A stretch of DNA of 28,882 nucleotides from a virus, in IMG/VR virus record IMGVR_UViG_3300025168_000457, positions 1 through 28,882 of that record; one strand, written 5' to 3'. Position 1 is the first letter of the stretch, and the number at the start of each line of letters is the position of its first letter. The notes under the pieces are model-generated. The model ran no database searches, was not told the origin of the DNA, and saw only the letters and a list, made by a program, of their open reading frames with translations. The position numbers were made by a program, and so were the translations under genes. Below, piece by piece: positions 6,810 through 12,805 of the stretch.

Positions 6810-8390
6810 ATGGCTTCAATTTATACTGGTACTTACGGAAGTAGTACCACTGCCGAGAATGCCTTGAATACTGCACTTATGCAATACCCAGAGATCGCAA
6901 GAACTCTAGTTAAGCAGTATCCTCGTTATTCTGCGACTTATTTGTTAGAGCGTACAGGTCGCTACGCTAAAGAACAAGTTTTAGGAGATAATTCTTTTGA
7001 ATGGAAAGTAATGGGTAGATACAATACTCCTTCTTTTTCAAATGGATGGGCTTCTACAGACGGTGTAACATTTAATGGATCTACAGAAGATGCAGGAGGT
7101 TCTGCTGCAACAGCTGGAAATTATGATAACATGGATGCTGATGGTGATGCGTTCTATTTATCATTTGACGGTGAAGGTATTTATACTACTGCTGGTTCTT
7201 CTTATGCTAGCCATCTTAATAAATGGGATATGGTTCGTTTTCAATCAGGAGCTATTGCGGTTGTTGTAGAAGATCCTATTAATGATGTTGCAAGAGCTGC
7301 TGCTAATGGCGGTTTAGTTACTACTACAGCTTCTCAAGTTGTAAAATTTGAAATGGTTGATGGTACTGCAAATCCTTTATTAACTGCAGATATTGCTGCT
7401 GGTGCTATTGTTGCTTCTATTGGTTCTGCATTCCCTAATGGGTCTGACGGTGCTGATGTAGGTGAAAATACTGTATTGCCTTCTACTCATAGAAACTACT
7501 TAACTACAATGCGTAAGAAGTGTTCTATTACTGGTAAAGGTCTTACTGATGTAACTTGGATTGAGAACAATGGTTCAAAGTTATGGTACTTTACAAAAGA
7601 GCAAATGATGATGGATGAGTTTATGTATCAACAAGAACTACAAAGATGGTATGGAAGAACTTCTATTACTAACGCTGTAGGTTCTTATGCTACTGCTCCA
7701 ATTGCAAGTTCTCTTGGTACGTCTGGTACACAAGCTACTTCAATGGTAACTGGAGACGGTCTATTAGCTCAAATTGATTCTTCTAATCAAGCTTCTTATT
7801 CATTAGGAACTTTAACTGAAGATATCATCACTGAGTTTATTGCTAAATTATCATTAAATGCTACTGCTGCTGAAGGTAACGAGTGGGTTGTATTTACTGG
7901 TACTGAAGGAAGACTTGCTTTCCATAGAGCTATGAAAGATATGCTTGTTGCTCCTTCTGGTGCAATGACTGGTGGTTCTATGTCAGGTGTTAAAGGTGAT
8001 GTATCTCTTGGTGCAAACTTTACTTCTTACTATGCTTTAGGAAACAAAATAACAATGGCTTATTGTCCTGCGTTTGATGATCCTAACTTACACTCTTCTG
8101 CTGGTGGAACTAATTCATTTGGTGACAACAGATTAAAAGAGTCTGCTAAGATGGTATTCCTAGATTTCGGAAAAACTTCTGGTATTTCTAACATTGAGTT
8201 AGTTACTAAAGGTGCTGAAGGAATTAATAGAAGTATGATCAAGAAATATGTAGCTGGAATGGTGAACCCTTATGACCAAAAATCAATGTTGGCTGCTAAC
8301 GCTGATGACAAATTTGAATGCCACGTGCTTTCAGAGTCTGGAATCGTTGTTAGAAACCCATTGTCTTGTGGTATTTTAAGTGCATCTTAA
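6810..8390 (+). CDS. Major capsid protein
   Basis: 526 aa, following the scaffold-like gene. It begins with a helical N-arm (residues 12-50: TAENALNTALMQYPEIARTL, then YSATYLLERTGRYAKE) followed by NSFEWKVMGRYNTPSF, which I recall as typical of capsid proteins from marine Bacteroidota phages. Residues about 90-230 are Gly/Ala/Thr/Asp-rich and beta-like, possibly a surface insertion. The middle contains SILTGKGLT-like (SITGKGLTDVTW) and long helical KEQMMMDEFMYQQELQRWYG, which would fit the spine helix region of an HK97-type fold. The C-terminus is ALGNKITMAY...VFLDFGKT...ECHVLSESGIVVRNPLSCGIL. Size, position, the strong A/T leader and codon choice richer in C/G than neighbouring genes all point to the abundant shell protein. 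No N-terminal cleavage domain is evident. HK97 fold is inferred, not demonstrated. Confidence 0.88.
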   Translation: MASIYTGTYGSSTTAENALNTALMQYPEIARTLVKQYPRYSATYLLERTGRYAKEQVLGDNSFEWKVMGRYNTPSFSNGWASTDGVTFNGSTEDAGGSAATAGNYDNMDADGDAFYLSFDGEGIYTTAGSSYASHLNKWDMVRFQSGAIAVVVEDPINDVARAAANGGLVTTTASQVVKFEMVDGTANPLLTADIAAGAIVASIGSAFPNGSDGADVGENTVLPSTHRNYLTTMRKKCSITGKGLTDVTWIENNGSKLWYFTKEQMMMDEFMYQQELQRWYGRTSITNAVGSYATAPIASSLGTSGTQATSMVTGDGLLAQIDSSNQASYSLGTLTEDIITEFIAKLSLNATAAEGNEWVVFTGTEGRLAFHRAMKDMLVAPSGAMTGGSMSGVKGDVSLGANFTSYYALGNKITMAYCPAFDDPNLHSSAGGTNSFGDNRLKESAKMVFLDFGKTSGISNIELVTKGAEGINRSMIKKYVAGMVNPYDQKSMLAANADDKFECHVLSESGIVVRNPLSCGILSAS

Positions 8391-8415
8391 TTATTAACCT
8401 TTAAAATTTATAAAA

Positions 8416-8718
8416 ATGGCAAATAGATGTTTTTTCTTCGCTGCAGATAGTACAACCGATATGGTTTGTATAGACAGCGATAAAGTGACTGATTTAGAAG
8501 TTTCTGATGCAACAACTGTAAATATTAACTATGGCACAAATGCTGGAGGTAATGGCTCTATCGTTATTGGTGTTACAAGTGGTAAAGCAGATGATGTTGT
8601 AAAGGCAATAGCTAGACTAGTCTTAACTGGAAGAGGTGTAATTACTTTGGCAGATGACGTTACTGGACAATATGGTATTGACGGCATTGAAGAAGTTGAT
8701 TCAATCGCACACTCGTAA
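8416..8718 (+). CDS. Small beta-rich capsid-accessory (decoration-like) protein, 100 aa
   Basis: 100 aa, 25 nt after the capsid stop with an A/T-rich leader (TATTAAC at 8392-8398, then only A/T to ATG apart from two C). The sequence MANRCFFFAADSTTDMVCID, then VTDLEVSDATTVNINYG, then SIVIGVTSGKADDVVKAIARL, reads as a compact beta-sandwich with one helix. Short proteins that open with a '[KR]-[FC]-F-x-F-x-[AT]-D-S' segment and contain 'I-x-[IV]-[TG]-x-G-K' directly downstream of the capsid gene are, in my recollection, frequent in marine phages and are thought to be decoration or accessory head proteins. There is no signal peptide or membrane segment. The exact role is not established. Confidence 0.6.
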   Translation: MANRCFFFAADSTTDMVCIDSDKVTDLEVSDATTVNINYGTNAGGNGSIVIGVTSGKADDVVKAIARLVLTGRGVITLADDVTGQYGIDGIEEVDSIAHS

Positions 8719-8728
8719 TTAAATAACT

Positions 8729-8765
8729 GGTATTTGTGAATAGATAGCCTATGCGCATGAATACC
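8729..8765 (+). other. RNA hairpin 1 in the 8719-8834 intergenic region
   Basis: GGTATTTGTG (8729-8738) pairs with CATGAATACC (8756-8765): ten consecutive pairs with two G-U wobbles, around a 17-nt loop that can form a further ATAG/CTAT stem. It follows the stop of the 100-aa gene by 10 nt and has no U-tract, so a processing or mRNA-stability role is more likely than intrinsic termination. No gene longer than 16 codons lies in this gap. Confidence 0.45.
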
Positions 8766-8780
8766 TCAATAAATAACTTG

Positions 8781-8818
8781 GTAGAGGGGGGTAAAAAATA
8801 AAAACCCCCCAATACTAC
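8781..8818 (+). other. RNA hairpin 2, G6/C6 stem upstream of the 179-aa gene
   Basis: GGGGGGT (8786-8792) pairs with ACCCCCC (8804-8810) around an 11-nt A-rich loop; GTAG (8781-8784) and CTAC (8815-8818) extend it beyond a small internal loop. Runs of six G and six C are exceptional in this AT-rich DNA. The hairpin sits 16 nt before the ATG at 8835 and is followed by A-rich sequence without a U-tract, so it is likely a 5'-UTR stabiliser, attenuator or processing barrier. Confidence 0.5.
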
Positions 8819-8834
8819 AAAAACAAATAAAAAA

Positions 8835-9374
8835 ATGGCTTTAAAATTTAGTTTTAACAAATTAAGAACAAGTGTACTAGGATTTCTTAGTGCAACTGAC
8901 AGTGCAGGAACTTCACTTGCGGGTGGAGAAGAAGCAGTGTATGTTCCAATGATGAGATCAGCGAGAATCGTTGAAAATGTGATAGCTGACATTACATTAA
9001 CTAATGAGGATTCAGGGAAATTACTTCTTGTTAATCCTGCTGCAACTACAACAATAACAATGCCTGCTATAGGTAATGCAGGGTTTCATGTTGACGTTGT
9101 AGTAACTGAAGGTATTGCGGCAACTGATGGTTCAATGGGCGGTATTGTTAATGTTTCTTTTTTACAAGGAGACAATATTGGTCAAGTACACGAAGTTGAT
9201 GGTACTGCTGGTAACTTTGCAGTTACTGGTGATGACTTTTTTGTATTTACTGCAGCTTCAACTCCAGGAGATAGAATTTCATGTATATCTACGGGAACAC
9301 AGTGGATTGCACAAGCTTATGTAAAAGACTTAAGTGATTCTGACTTTTCAGCTAATGCTGATACTATTGCATAA
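8835..9374 (+). CDS. Putative head decoration / head-fibre base protein, 179 aa
   Basis: 179 aa, with an A-rich leader after a strong hairpin. The N-terminus (residues 1-45) is a short helix and linker; residues 50-170 form a beta-rich module: IADITLTNEDSGKLLLVNPAA, then TTTITMPAIGNAGFHVDVVV, ending GDRISCISTGTQWIAQAYV. The order 'L-T-x-x-D-S-G-K ... D/N-P-A-A-x-x-T-I-T-[ML]-P ... G-D-R-I-x-x-[IV]-S-x-G-x-x-W' is a very common phage beta-barrel/sandwich pattern found in head fibres and decoration proteins. The gene stands with the capsid genes, before a UUCG hairpin, so a capsid-surface role is likely. Whether it is trimeric or binds host glycans cannot be judged from sequence alone. Confidence 0.65.
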   Translation: MALKFSFNKLRTSVLGFLSATDSAGTSLAGGEEAVYVPMMRSARIVENVIADITLTNEDSGKLLLVNPAATTTITMPAIGNAGFHVDVVVTEGIAATDGSMGGIVNVSFLQGDNIGQVHEVDGTAGNFAVTGDDFFVFTAASTPGDRISCISTGTQWIAQAYVKDLSDSDFSANADTIA

Positions 9375-9395
9375 TAGTAATTAAATTTGAGTTTC

Positions 9396-9415
9396 GGGGG
9401 AGCTTCGGTTCCCCC
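9396..9415 (+). terminator. UUCG-capped hairpin after the capsid block
   Basis: GGGGGAGC (9396-9403), loop TTCG, GTTCCCCC (9408-9415): an 8-bp stem with one G-U pair, closed by a C(UUCG)G tetraloop, the most stable RNA tetraloop type. It follows the 179-aa gene's stop by 21 nt. The downstream sequence is AAAATTCTTATCTTTG, not a clear U-tract, so it could be a weak terminator, an mRNA 3'-end protector or a processing boundary. It directly precedes a promoter-like element. Confidence 0.55.
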
Positions 9416-9423
9416 AAAATTCT

Positions 9424-9431
9424 TATCTTTG
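9424..9431 (+). promoter_or_regulatory. Possible Bacteroidota-type -7 element (TATCTTTG)
   Basis: TATCTTTG matches TAnnTTTG in the 61-nt gap before the gene at 9436. A TTCG (9404-9407) with 16 nt spacing is a poor -33 match and lies in the hairpin loop. If active, transcription would begin at or within a few bases of the ATG at 9436, giving an essentially leaderless message. Confidence 0.4.
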
Positions 9432-9435
9432 TAAA

Positions 9436-9630
9436 ATGAAGACAAGACTGGTAGTAAGGGATGGGAAAGTAATAGAGTTAAAAGAAGGAGAAGAACTAAG
9501 CAAACTAAAAGAAACACGTTTCCATATAGGAGGTAAATCTGGTTTTAAATGGCTAAAAAAGTCAACAGCAAAAACTTGGATTTCAGGAGACAAAATTTAT
9601 AAAAAAAAACAAGATAGAAGATTATCTTAA
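9436..9630 (+). CDS. Small basic protein, 64 aa, unknown function
   Basis: 64 aa, strongly basic, reading MKTRLVVRDGKVIELKEGEE at the start and ending in Lys/Arg-rich sequence with ISGDKIYKKKQDRRLS. The first 20 residues look like a small beta-hairpin (LVVRDGKVIEL). Only 5 nt separate the ATG from a promoter-like TATCTTTG, so the start may be leaderless. Codon use is like its neighbours. Near the 3' end there is a run of ten A (9600 region) and a weak inverted repeat AAGATA/TATCTT (9611-9628). It lies between capsid and connector blocks, set apart by a hairpin upstream and the shared 16-nt leader downstream. I do not recognise the family; a small regulator or virion protein are both possible. 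Confidence 0.65.
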   Translation: MKTRLVVRDGKVIELKEGEELSKLKETRFHIGGKSGFKWLKKSTAKTWISGDKIYKKKQDRRLS

Positions 9631-9635
9631 TAACA

Positions 9636-9651
9636 GGGAGTATTAACTAAA
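9636..9651 (+). promoter_or_regulatory. Shared 16-nt leader element, copy 2 (GGGAGTATTAACTAAA)
   Basis: Identical to 5675-5690 and, like it, ending exactly 10 nt before the ATG (9662). The sequence upstream (TATCTTAA, 9623-9630) only partly resembles the TATATTTG found at the same relative place in copy 1. Confidence 0.55.
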
Positions 9652-9661
9652 ACGTAAAAAA

Positions 9662-10420
9662 ATGAAACATGTAGTATTAATTAAAGCAAACGATGTGTCA
9701 AAGTTTAATTACTGTAAATTCGGTAATTACAAAAGCACAAAAGGAAAAAATATAGTTCTAATTGATCCTAATGGGGATGTTGTTAGTGGCTATGAAATGC
9801 ATCAACCAATAGTATCTTTAGATATTAATGATGAAGATGATAGAAGAATATATGAGTTCTTAAAAGATCATCCATTAATTAAAGGTAAGTTTACTATTAA
9901 TGATATGAGAGCAACAGAAGAAAAGAATGCAGAATTATCTTTATTAAAAGCAGAAGCTATTACAACTGCCTCAGCAATTGAAAATAGAGATTTAAAAGAC
10001 TTTGCTATGCTTATGGGTATTAGCACAGACTTAGATGATAAGTTAATTAAAGCTAAGATTATTCAATTCTCTAATGATAATCCTAATAAGTTTTTAGAAA
10101 CAGCTGGTGATGCTGATAAAATGCATCGTGTATTCTTAAAGAAAGCATTAGCTAAAAAAGCTTTAACTAAGGTTAATGGGGTGTGGAAACATAATTCAAT
10201 GAGTATTGGTTTAACAGATGATGCTGCTATTGTTTGGTTAAAAGACAATGGAGACATGTACGCTATCTTAAAGAATCAAGTTAGGGGTAATGCTCCAGTT
10301 CAAAGAGAAGAGCCTGTAGTTGCTGCTGTAGCAAATGATAACATCATGTCTGCTTCAACAATTAGTTCTTTAGAGAATGATGCTAAAGAAAAAGGATGGT
10401 TCACTAAAAATAAAAAATAA
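9662..10420 (+). CDS. Virion-block protein of unknown function, 252 aa
   Basis: 252 aa, preceded by the shared 16-nt leader. Three parts can be seen. Residues 1-60 are beta-rich (MKHVVLIKANDVSKF, NIVLIDPNGDVVSGYEMHQP). Residues about 75-160 are helical and charged (TINDMRATEEKNAELSLLKA, DLKDFAMLMGISTDLDDKLI, FSNDNPNKFLETAGD). Residues about 160-205 carry VFLKKALAKKALTKVNGVWKHNSMSIGLTDDAAIVWLK, a pattern of helix, short hairpin with a conserved-looking Trp, then '[IL]-G-x-x-x-[DE]-x-[AV]-x-x-[WF]-[LI]'. I recall this last pattern from structural-block proteins of related phages, with no assigned role. The C-terminal 45 residues are Ala/Asn-rich and probably disordered. It precedes a ring/adaptor candidate by 7 nt. 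A small nucleoprotein or connector-associated role would be a guess. Confidence 0.75.
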   Translation: MKHVVLIKANDVSKFNYCKFGNYKSTKGKNIVLIDPNGDVVSGYEMHQPIVSLDINDEDDRRIYEFLKDHPLIKGKFTINDMRATEEKNAELSLLKAEAITTASAIENRDLKDFAMLMGISTDLDDKLIKAKIIQFSNDNPNKFLETAGDADKMHRVFLKKALAKKALTKVNGVWKHNSMSIGLTDDAAIVWLKDNGDMYAILKNQVRGNAPVQREEPVVAAVANDNIMSASTISSLENDAKEKGWFTKNKK

Positions 10421-10427
10421 GTAATAC

Positions 10428-11213
10428 ATGATTCTAACTGAGGCTTACGACTATATAGATTTACTTTTAGATAAAGCAGACCAGCCTTATTTTACAACAG
10501 AAGAGAAAAATAAATTCTTAAATTTAGCTATATCTGACTTTGTTAATTTTCATTATCAAAAAATGCTTGCTGATGAAGACTCAAGAAGAGCGTTAGCTGG
10601 CTGTATAGATTATCAAGCTTATGATGTACCTACATCTAGAATAATTGATGGTTCGGCTATCCATGATAATAGGTATCCTGCTTTATCAGAAGTATATCCT
10701 GATGGTTGGACAAGTAGACCAGATAGAGAAGGATTTTTTATATATGGAAATCAATATGTATTACCAAAGCAACAATTATATGTTTTATCTGTAAGTGCTC
10801 AACATTATAATTATGATGAAATTATAGACCCTAACACAGGACTTATTTATTCAGGTATAACAGCACAAGATGTGGTTTTTAGCCCAACTGTTTCTGTAAA
10901 AAATAAATCAATAAGAAACTTTCAAGAAGATGAATATTCTGCAGACCCTTTTAATGCGCCAATTAAAGAATCTCCACATTGGGCATATATAGAAGGTAGA
11001 ATAAATATAATTCCTATGCTGAGTATAAGACGTTTAGTGTTTATGGTTCTAATATTACCAACAATAGAAGAAGCCTTTACAGCGGATGTGCAAGGAACAT
11101 CAACTTCACCTATAGAAAGGTCTTTTGCAGAACATTATCAAAAACAAATAATACAGTTAGCTGTACAAAAAATGACAAAAGTTGATGTAGGTTTAATGAC
11201 TCCTCCATCATAA
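10428..11213 (+). CDS. Probable head-tail connector (ring/adaptor) protein, 261 aa
   Basis: 261 aa. It opens MILTEAYDYIDLLLDKADQP and continues YFTTEEKNKFLNLAISDFVNFHYQ, a helical bundle start typical of portal-adaptor proteins (the 'L-L-D-K-A-[DN]-Q-P-Y-F-T' pattern occurs, in my recollection, in ring proteins of crAss-like and related phages). The middle (residues 60-200) is beta-rich with PYR-like and aromatic segments (GFFIYGNQYVLPKQQLYVLS, SPHWAYIEGRINIIP). The C-terminus ends with a helix HYQKQIIQLAVQKMTKVDVG, matching the 'h-x-x-[EQ]-I-[IV]-x-[IL]-A-V-x-K-M' tail usual in this class. It would sit under the portal and connect it to the tail rings. It is the last gene before a likely terminator at 11251-11295. 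Confidence 0.7.
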   Translation: MILTEAYDYIDLLLDKADQPYFTTEEKNKFLNLAISDFVNFHYQKMLADEDSRRALAGCIDYQAYDVPTSRIIDGSAIHDNRYPALSEVYPDGWTSRPDREGFFIYGNQYVLPKQQLYVLSVSAQHYNYDEIIDPNTGLIYSGITAQDVVFSPTVSVKNKSIRNFQEDEYSADPFNAPIKESPHWAYIEGRINIIPMLSIRRLVFMVLILPTIEEAFTADVQGTSTSPIERSFAEHYQKQIIQLAVQKMTKVDVGLMTPPS

Positions 11214-11250
11214 TATGATATTTGAAGAGAGTTCTTTTGCTCCCTGCTGC

Positions 11251-11295
11251 AAGAATAGGTTAAGACTAGAAATAGTTAAGGCCTATTTTTGTTTT
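11251..11295 (+). terminator. Probable intrinsic terminator after the first connector gene
   Basis: AAGAATAGG (11251-11259) pairs with CCTATTTTT (11282-11290) through nine pairs including one G-U, and the loop contains an inner ACTA-GAAA-TAGT hairpin. The stem runs into TTTTTGTTTT. This is the best terminator candidate of the window and it overlaps the -33 element of the following promoter. The gap 11214-11340 otherwise holds only a doubtful 31-codon ORF (11215-11310). Confidence 0.55.
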
Positions 11296-11319
11296 ATAGA
11301 GAAAATTTAACTAATTTTG
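11286..11319 (+). promoter_or_regulatory. Bacteroidota-type promoter for the connector/tail operon
   Basis: TTTTTG (11286-11291), exactly 20 nt of spacer, then TAATTTTG (11312-11319): both elements of the Bacteroidota housekeeping-sigma promoter (TTG and TAnnTTTG) at the right distance, in an intergenic region, 21 nt before the ATG at 11341. Transcription would start near 11325, leaving a leader of about 15 nt. It probably drives the whole array from 11341 onward, with no later gap above about 15 nt. Confidence 0.65.
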
Positions 11320-11340
11320 TAAACACCTAAATTACGCCTA

Positions 11341-12429
11341 ATGATAACATTAAATGAAATAGCTCATAATATTAAAAATCTTGCGTATGGAGGTAACACT
11401 AGTGTAGAAAATAGTATATCTTTAAGACAAATAAAACATTGGATACATTATCATAGAGCAAAACTAATTGCTGATAATATTGATAAAGGAATTACAAATA
11501 ATCAATCGCTATATCAAGAAATGGTTTTAACAGCTAGAAATTCAACAGATTCTACTATTAAAAATTTTTATGATCTATGGGATGCTTATGATAAAGATTC
11601 GTCTTTATCTGCTCCTGTAACAACTGGTGAGCTTTTATTAAATTATCCTAAAGCTTCTACTATAAATAAATTAAATGGAGAGTGGTTATCGCACTCAAGT
11701 TTATCTATAGATAGTACAGGAGACCAACAAGAGTGGCAAGACTCAAACTCTAGAAGTTTTTATGGAGATGAAATATCTTCTTCTCAAGTAAGAGGTGATT
11801 TTAGAAATTTTGGAGATAATTCTTTTTGGATTCCAAGACCATTACAGTTAAAAAATGATGAAGGAATAAAAACCGTAAATCTTGAAAGATATGCTCATTT
11901 TCCTGATGACCCCGTAACAACTCTTTTGAATGAAGAAGCAAGTGGCTATGCAAAAAGAAATATAAAATTATATCGTAAAGAGCATAATCATTTTGATGAA
12001 TATAATAAATTTACAGATAATAGCAAGCCTTATTATATTCAAAAAACAACAACAAATAATAGAGATTATAATTCTCATGGAAATTATATATCTTTTCAAA
12101 GACTACAAGTATCTCCTAATTATCATGGAGGATTAAATTCTCCTGGAAATAAAAAAGTATTTTGGAAATATAGAGCATCAGTTTCAATGATATTAGAAGA
12201 TCCTACAGAGATTGATATGATGTGGGATTTTTCTTGGCACCCTAAAGTAGACTGGGATGACGGTAAAACTCCTTATCCTATTCCAATGGAATATGTAAGT
12301 GATTTAATCCAGAGGGTTATACAAGTGGAAATGCAAACAGAATTAAAAACAGTACCAGATGTAGTAGTTGATGGTATGGATGATTTAATAAAATTAAAAA
12401 CACAAGGTGGGACACAAGTACAAAGATAA
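11341..12429 (+). CDS. Ring / tail-connector protein, 362 aa
   Basis: 362 aa. The N-terminus reads MITLNEIAHNIKNLAYGGNT, followed by SLRQIKHWIHYHRAKLIADN: the combination 'L-N-E-[IV]-A-x-N-I-x-N-L ... S-[LI]-R-Q-I-x-x-W-I-x-x-[YH]-R-A-x-L' is one I associate with a ring protein of crAss-like and marine Bacteroidota podoviruses. The body is rich in aromatic and polar residues with probable beta structure (KVFWKYRASVSMILEDPTEI, WDFSWHPKVDWDDGKTPYPIP). The C-terminal helix (MEYVSDLIQRVIQVEMQTEL) is followed by a short tail. It is the first gene after the TTTTTG-N20-TAATTTTG promoter and overlaps the next gene by 23 nt. It probably forms a ring of the neck between portal and muzzle; which ring cannot be stated. 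Confidence 0.75.
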   Translation: MITLNEIAHNIKNLAYGGNTSVENSISLRQIKHWIHYHRAKLIADNIDKGITNNQSLYQEMVLTARNSTDSTIKNFYDLWDAYDKDSSLSAPVTTGELLLNYPKASTINKLNGEWLSHSSLSIDSTGDQQEWQDSNSRSFYGDEISSSQVRGDFRNFGDNSFWIPRPLQLKNDEGIKTVNLERYAHFPDDPVTTLLNEEASGYAKRNIKLYRKEHNHFDEYNKFTDNSKPYYIQKTTTNNRDYNSHGNYISFQRLQVSPNYHGGLNSPGNKKVFWKYRASVSMILEDPTEIDMMWDFSWHPKVDWDDGKTPYPIPMEYVSDLIQRVIQVEMQTELKTVPDVVVDGMDDLIKLKTQGGTQVQR

Positions 12430-12799
12430 ATATATATCAATAAAAGATATTTTTAAAAATGTAAAATTAATATTATATAAAAATATTGATTATAAGTTGT
12501 ATTATAGCATAATAAGAAGATTTTTTGAAATACTCGTAAGAGATGTTGTTGAAAGAAATCGTCAAGTTTCTTTACCAGATCAAATGGGATATGTTTATTT
12601 AGATGAAAAACCTCATAAGAGAGCTTTTCATATAAGGGTGGATAATAAAGCAACAAAAGAAACAGGAGAAACAGTATTTTATAAAGTTCCTATTTTAGAT
12701 GATTATTATAAAAAATTAATATGGATAAGACCAAAAAAATATAGAAATTGTAAAATAATGCCTTTAGGCTATTCAAGAAAATTAATAAATAAAAATTAA
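12407..12799 (+). CDS. Small conserved-looking structural-block protein, about 130 aa, GTG start
   Basis: The frame has no ATG near its 5' end; the only standard start is GTG at 12407, inside the end of the preceding gene. The true start could be a non-standard codon near 12434, where the homologous-looking part (ISIKDIFKNVKLILYKNIDY) begins. The product is basic and Tyr/Ile/Lys-rich: an N-terminal helical half (YYSIIRRFFEILVRDVVERN) and a beta half with SLPDQMGYVYLDEKPHKRAFHIRVD. 'L-P-[DN]-x-[MF/L]-G-x-[VI]-Y-[LI]' is seen in small proteins encoded between ring genes of related phages, function unknown to me. Base composition here is extremely AT-rich even for this genome. Placement inside the connector operon, overlapping the upstream ring gene by 23 nt, suggests a tail or neck assembly role. 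Confidence 0.65.
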   Translation: MGHKYKDKYISIKDIFKNVKLILYKNIDYKLYYSIIRRFFEILVRDVVERNRQVSLPDQMGYVYLDEKPHKRAFHIRVDNKATKETGETVFYKVPILDDYYKKLIWIRPKKYRNCKIMPLGYSRKLINKN

Positions 12800-12805
12800 G
12801 AAACT

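Noticed and set aside
7075-7269. 64-codon + strand ORF in another frame of the capsid gene, and similar ones at 9115-9324
   Set aside because: Leu/Met/Val-rich shadows of Thr/Ala/Gly-rich beta proteins; no leader of their own.
8751-8801. 16-codon ORF in the intergenic hairpin region
   Set aside because: Too short, embedded in two hairpins, no recognisable sequence.
8660-8992. Minus-strand 110-codon ORF covering the gap 8719-8834
   Set aside because: It overlaps the ends of two well-supported + strand genes, spans two hairpins and has a low-complexity hydrophobic composition without a supporting leader. All other genes are on the + strand.
9611-9628. AAGATA/TATCTT inverted repeat as a terminator
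   Set aside because: Only six A/T-rich pairs inside coding sequence and no U-tract; too weak to call.
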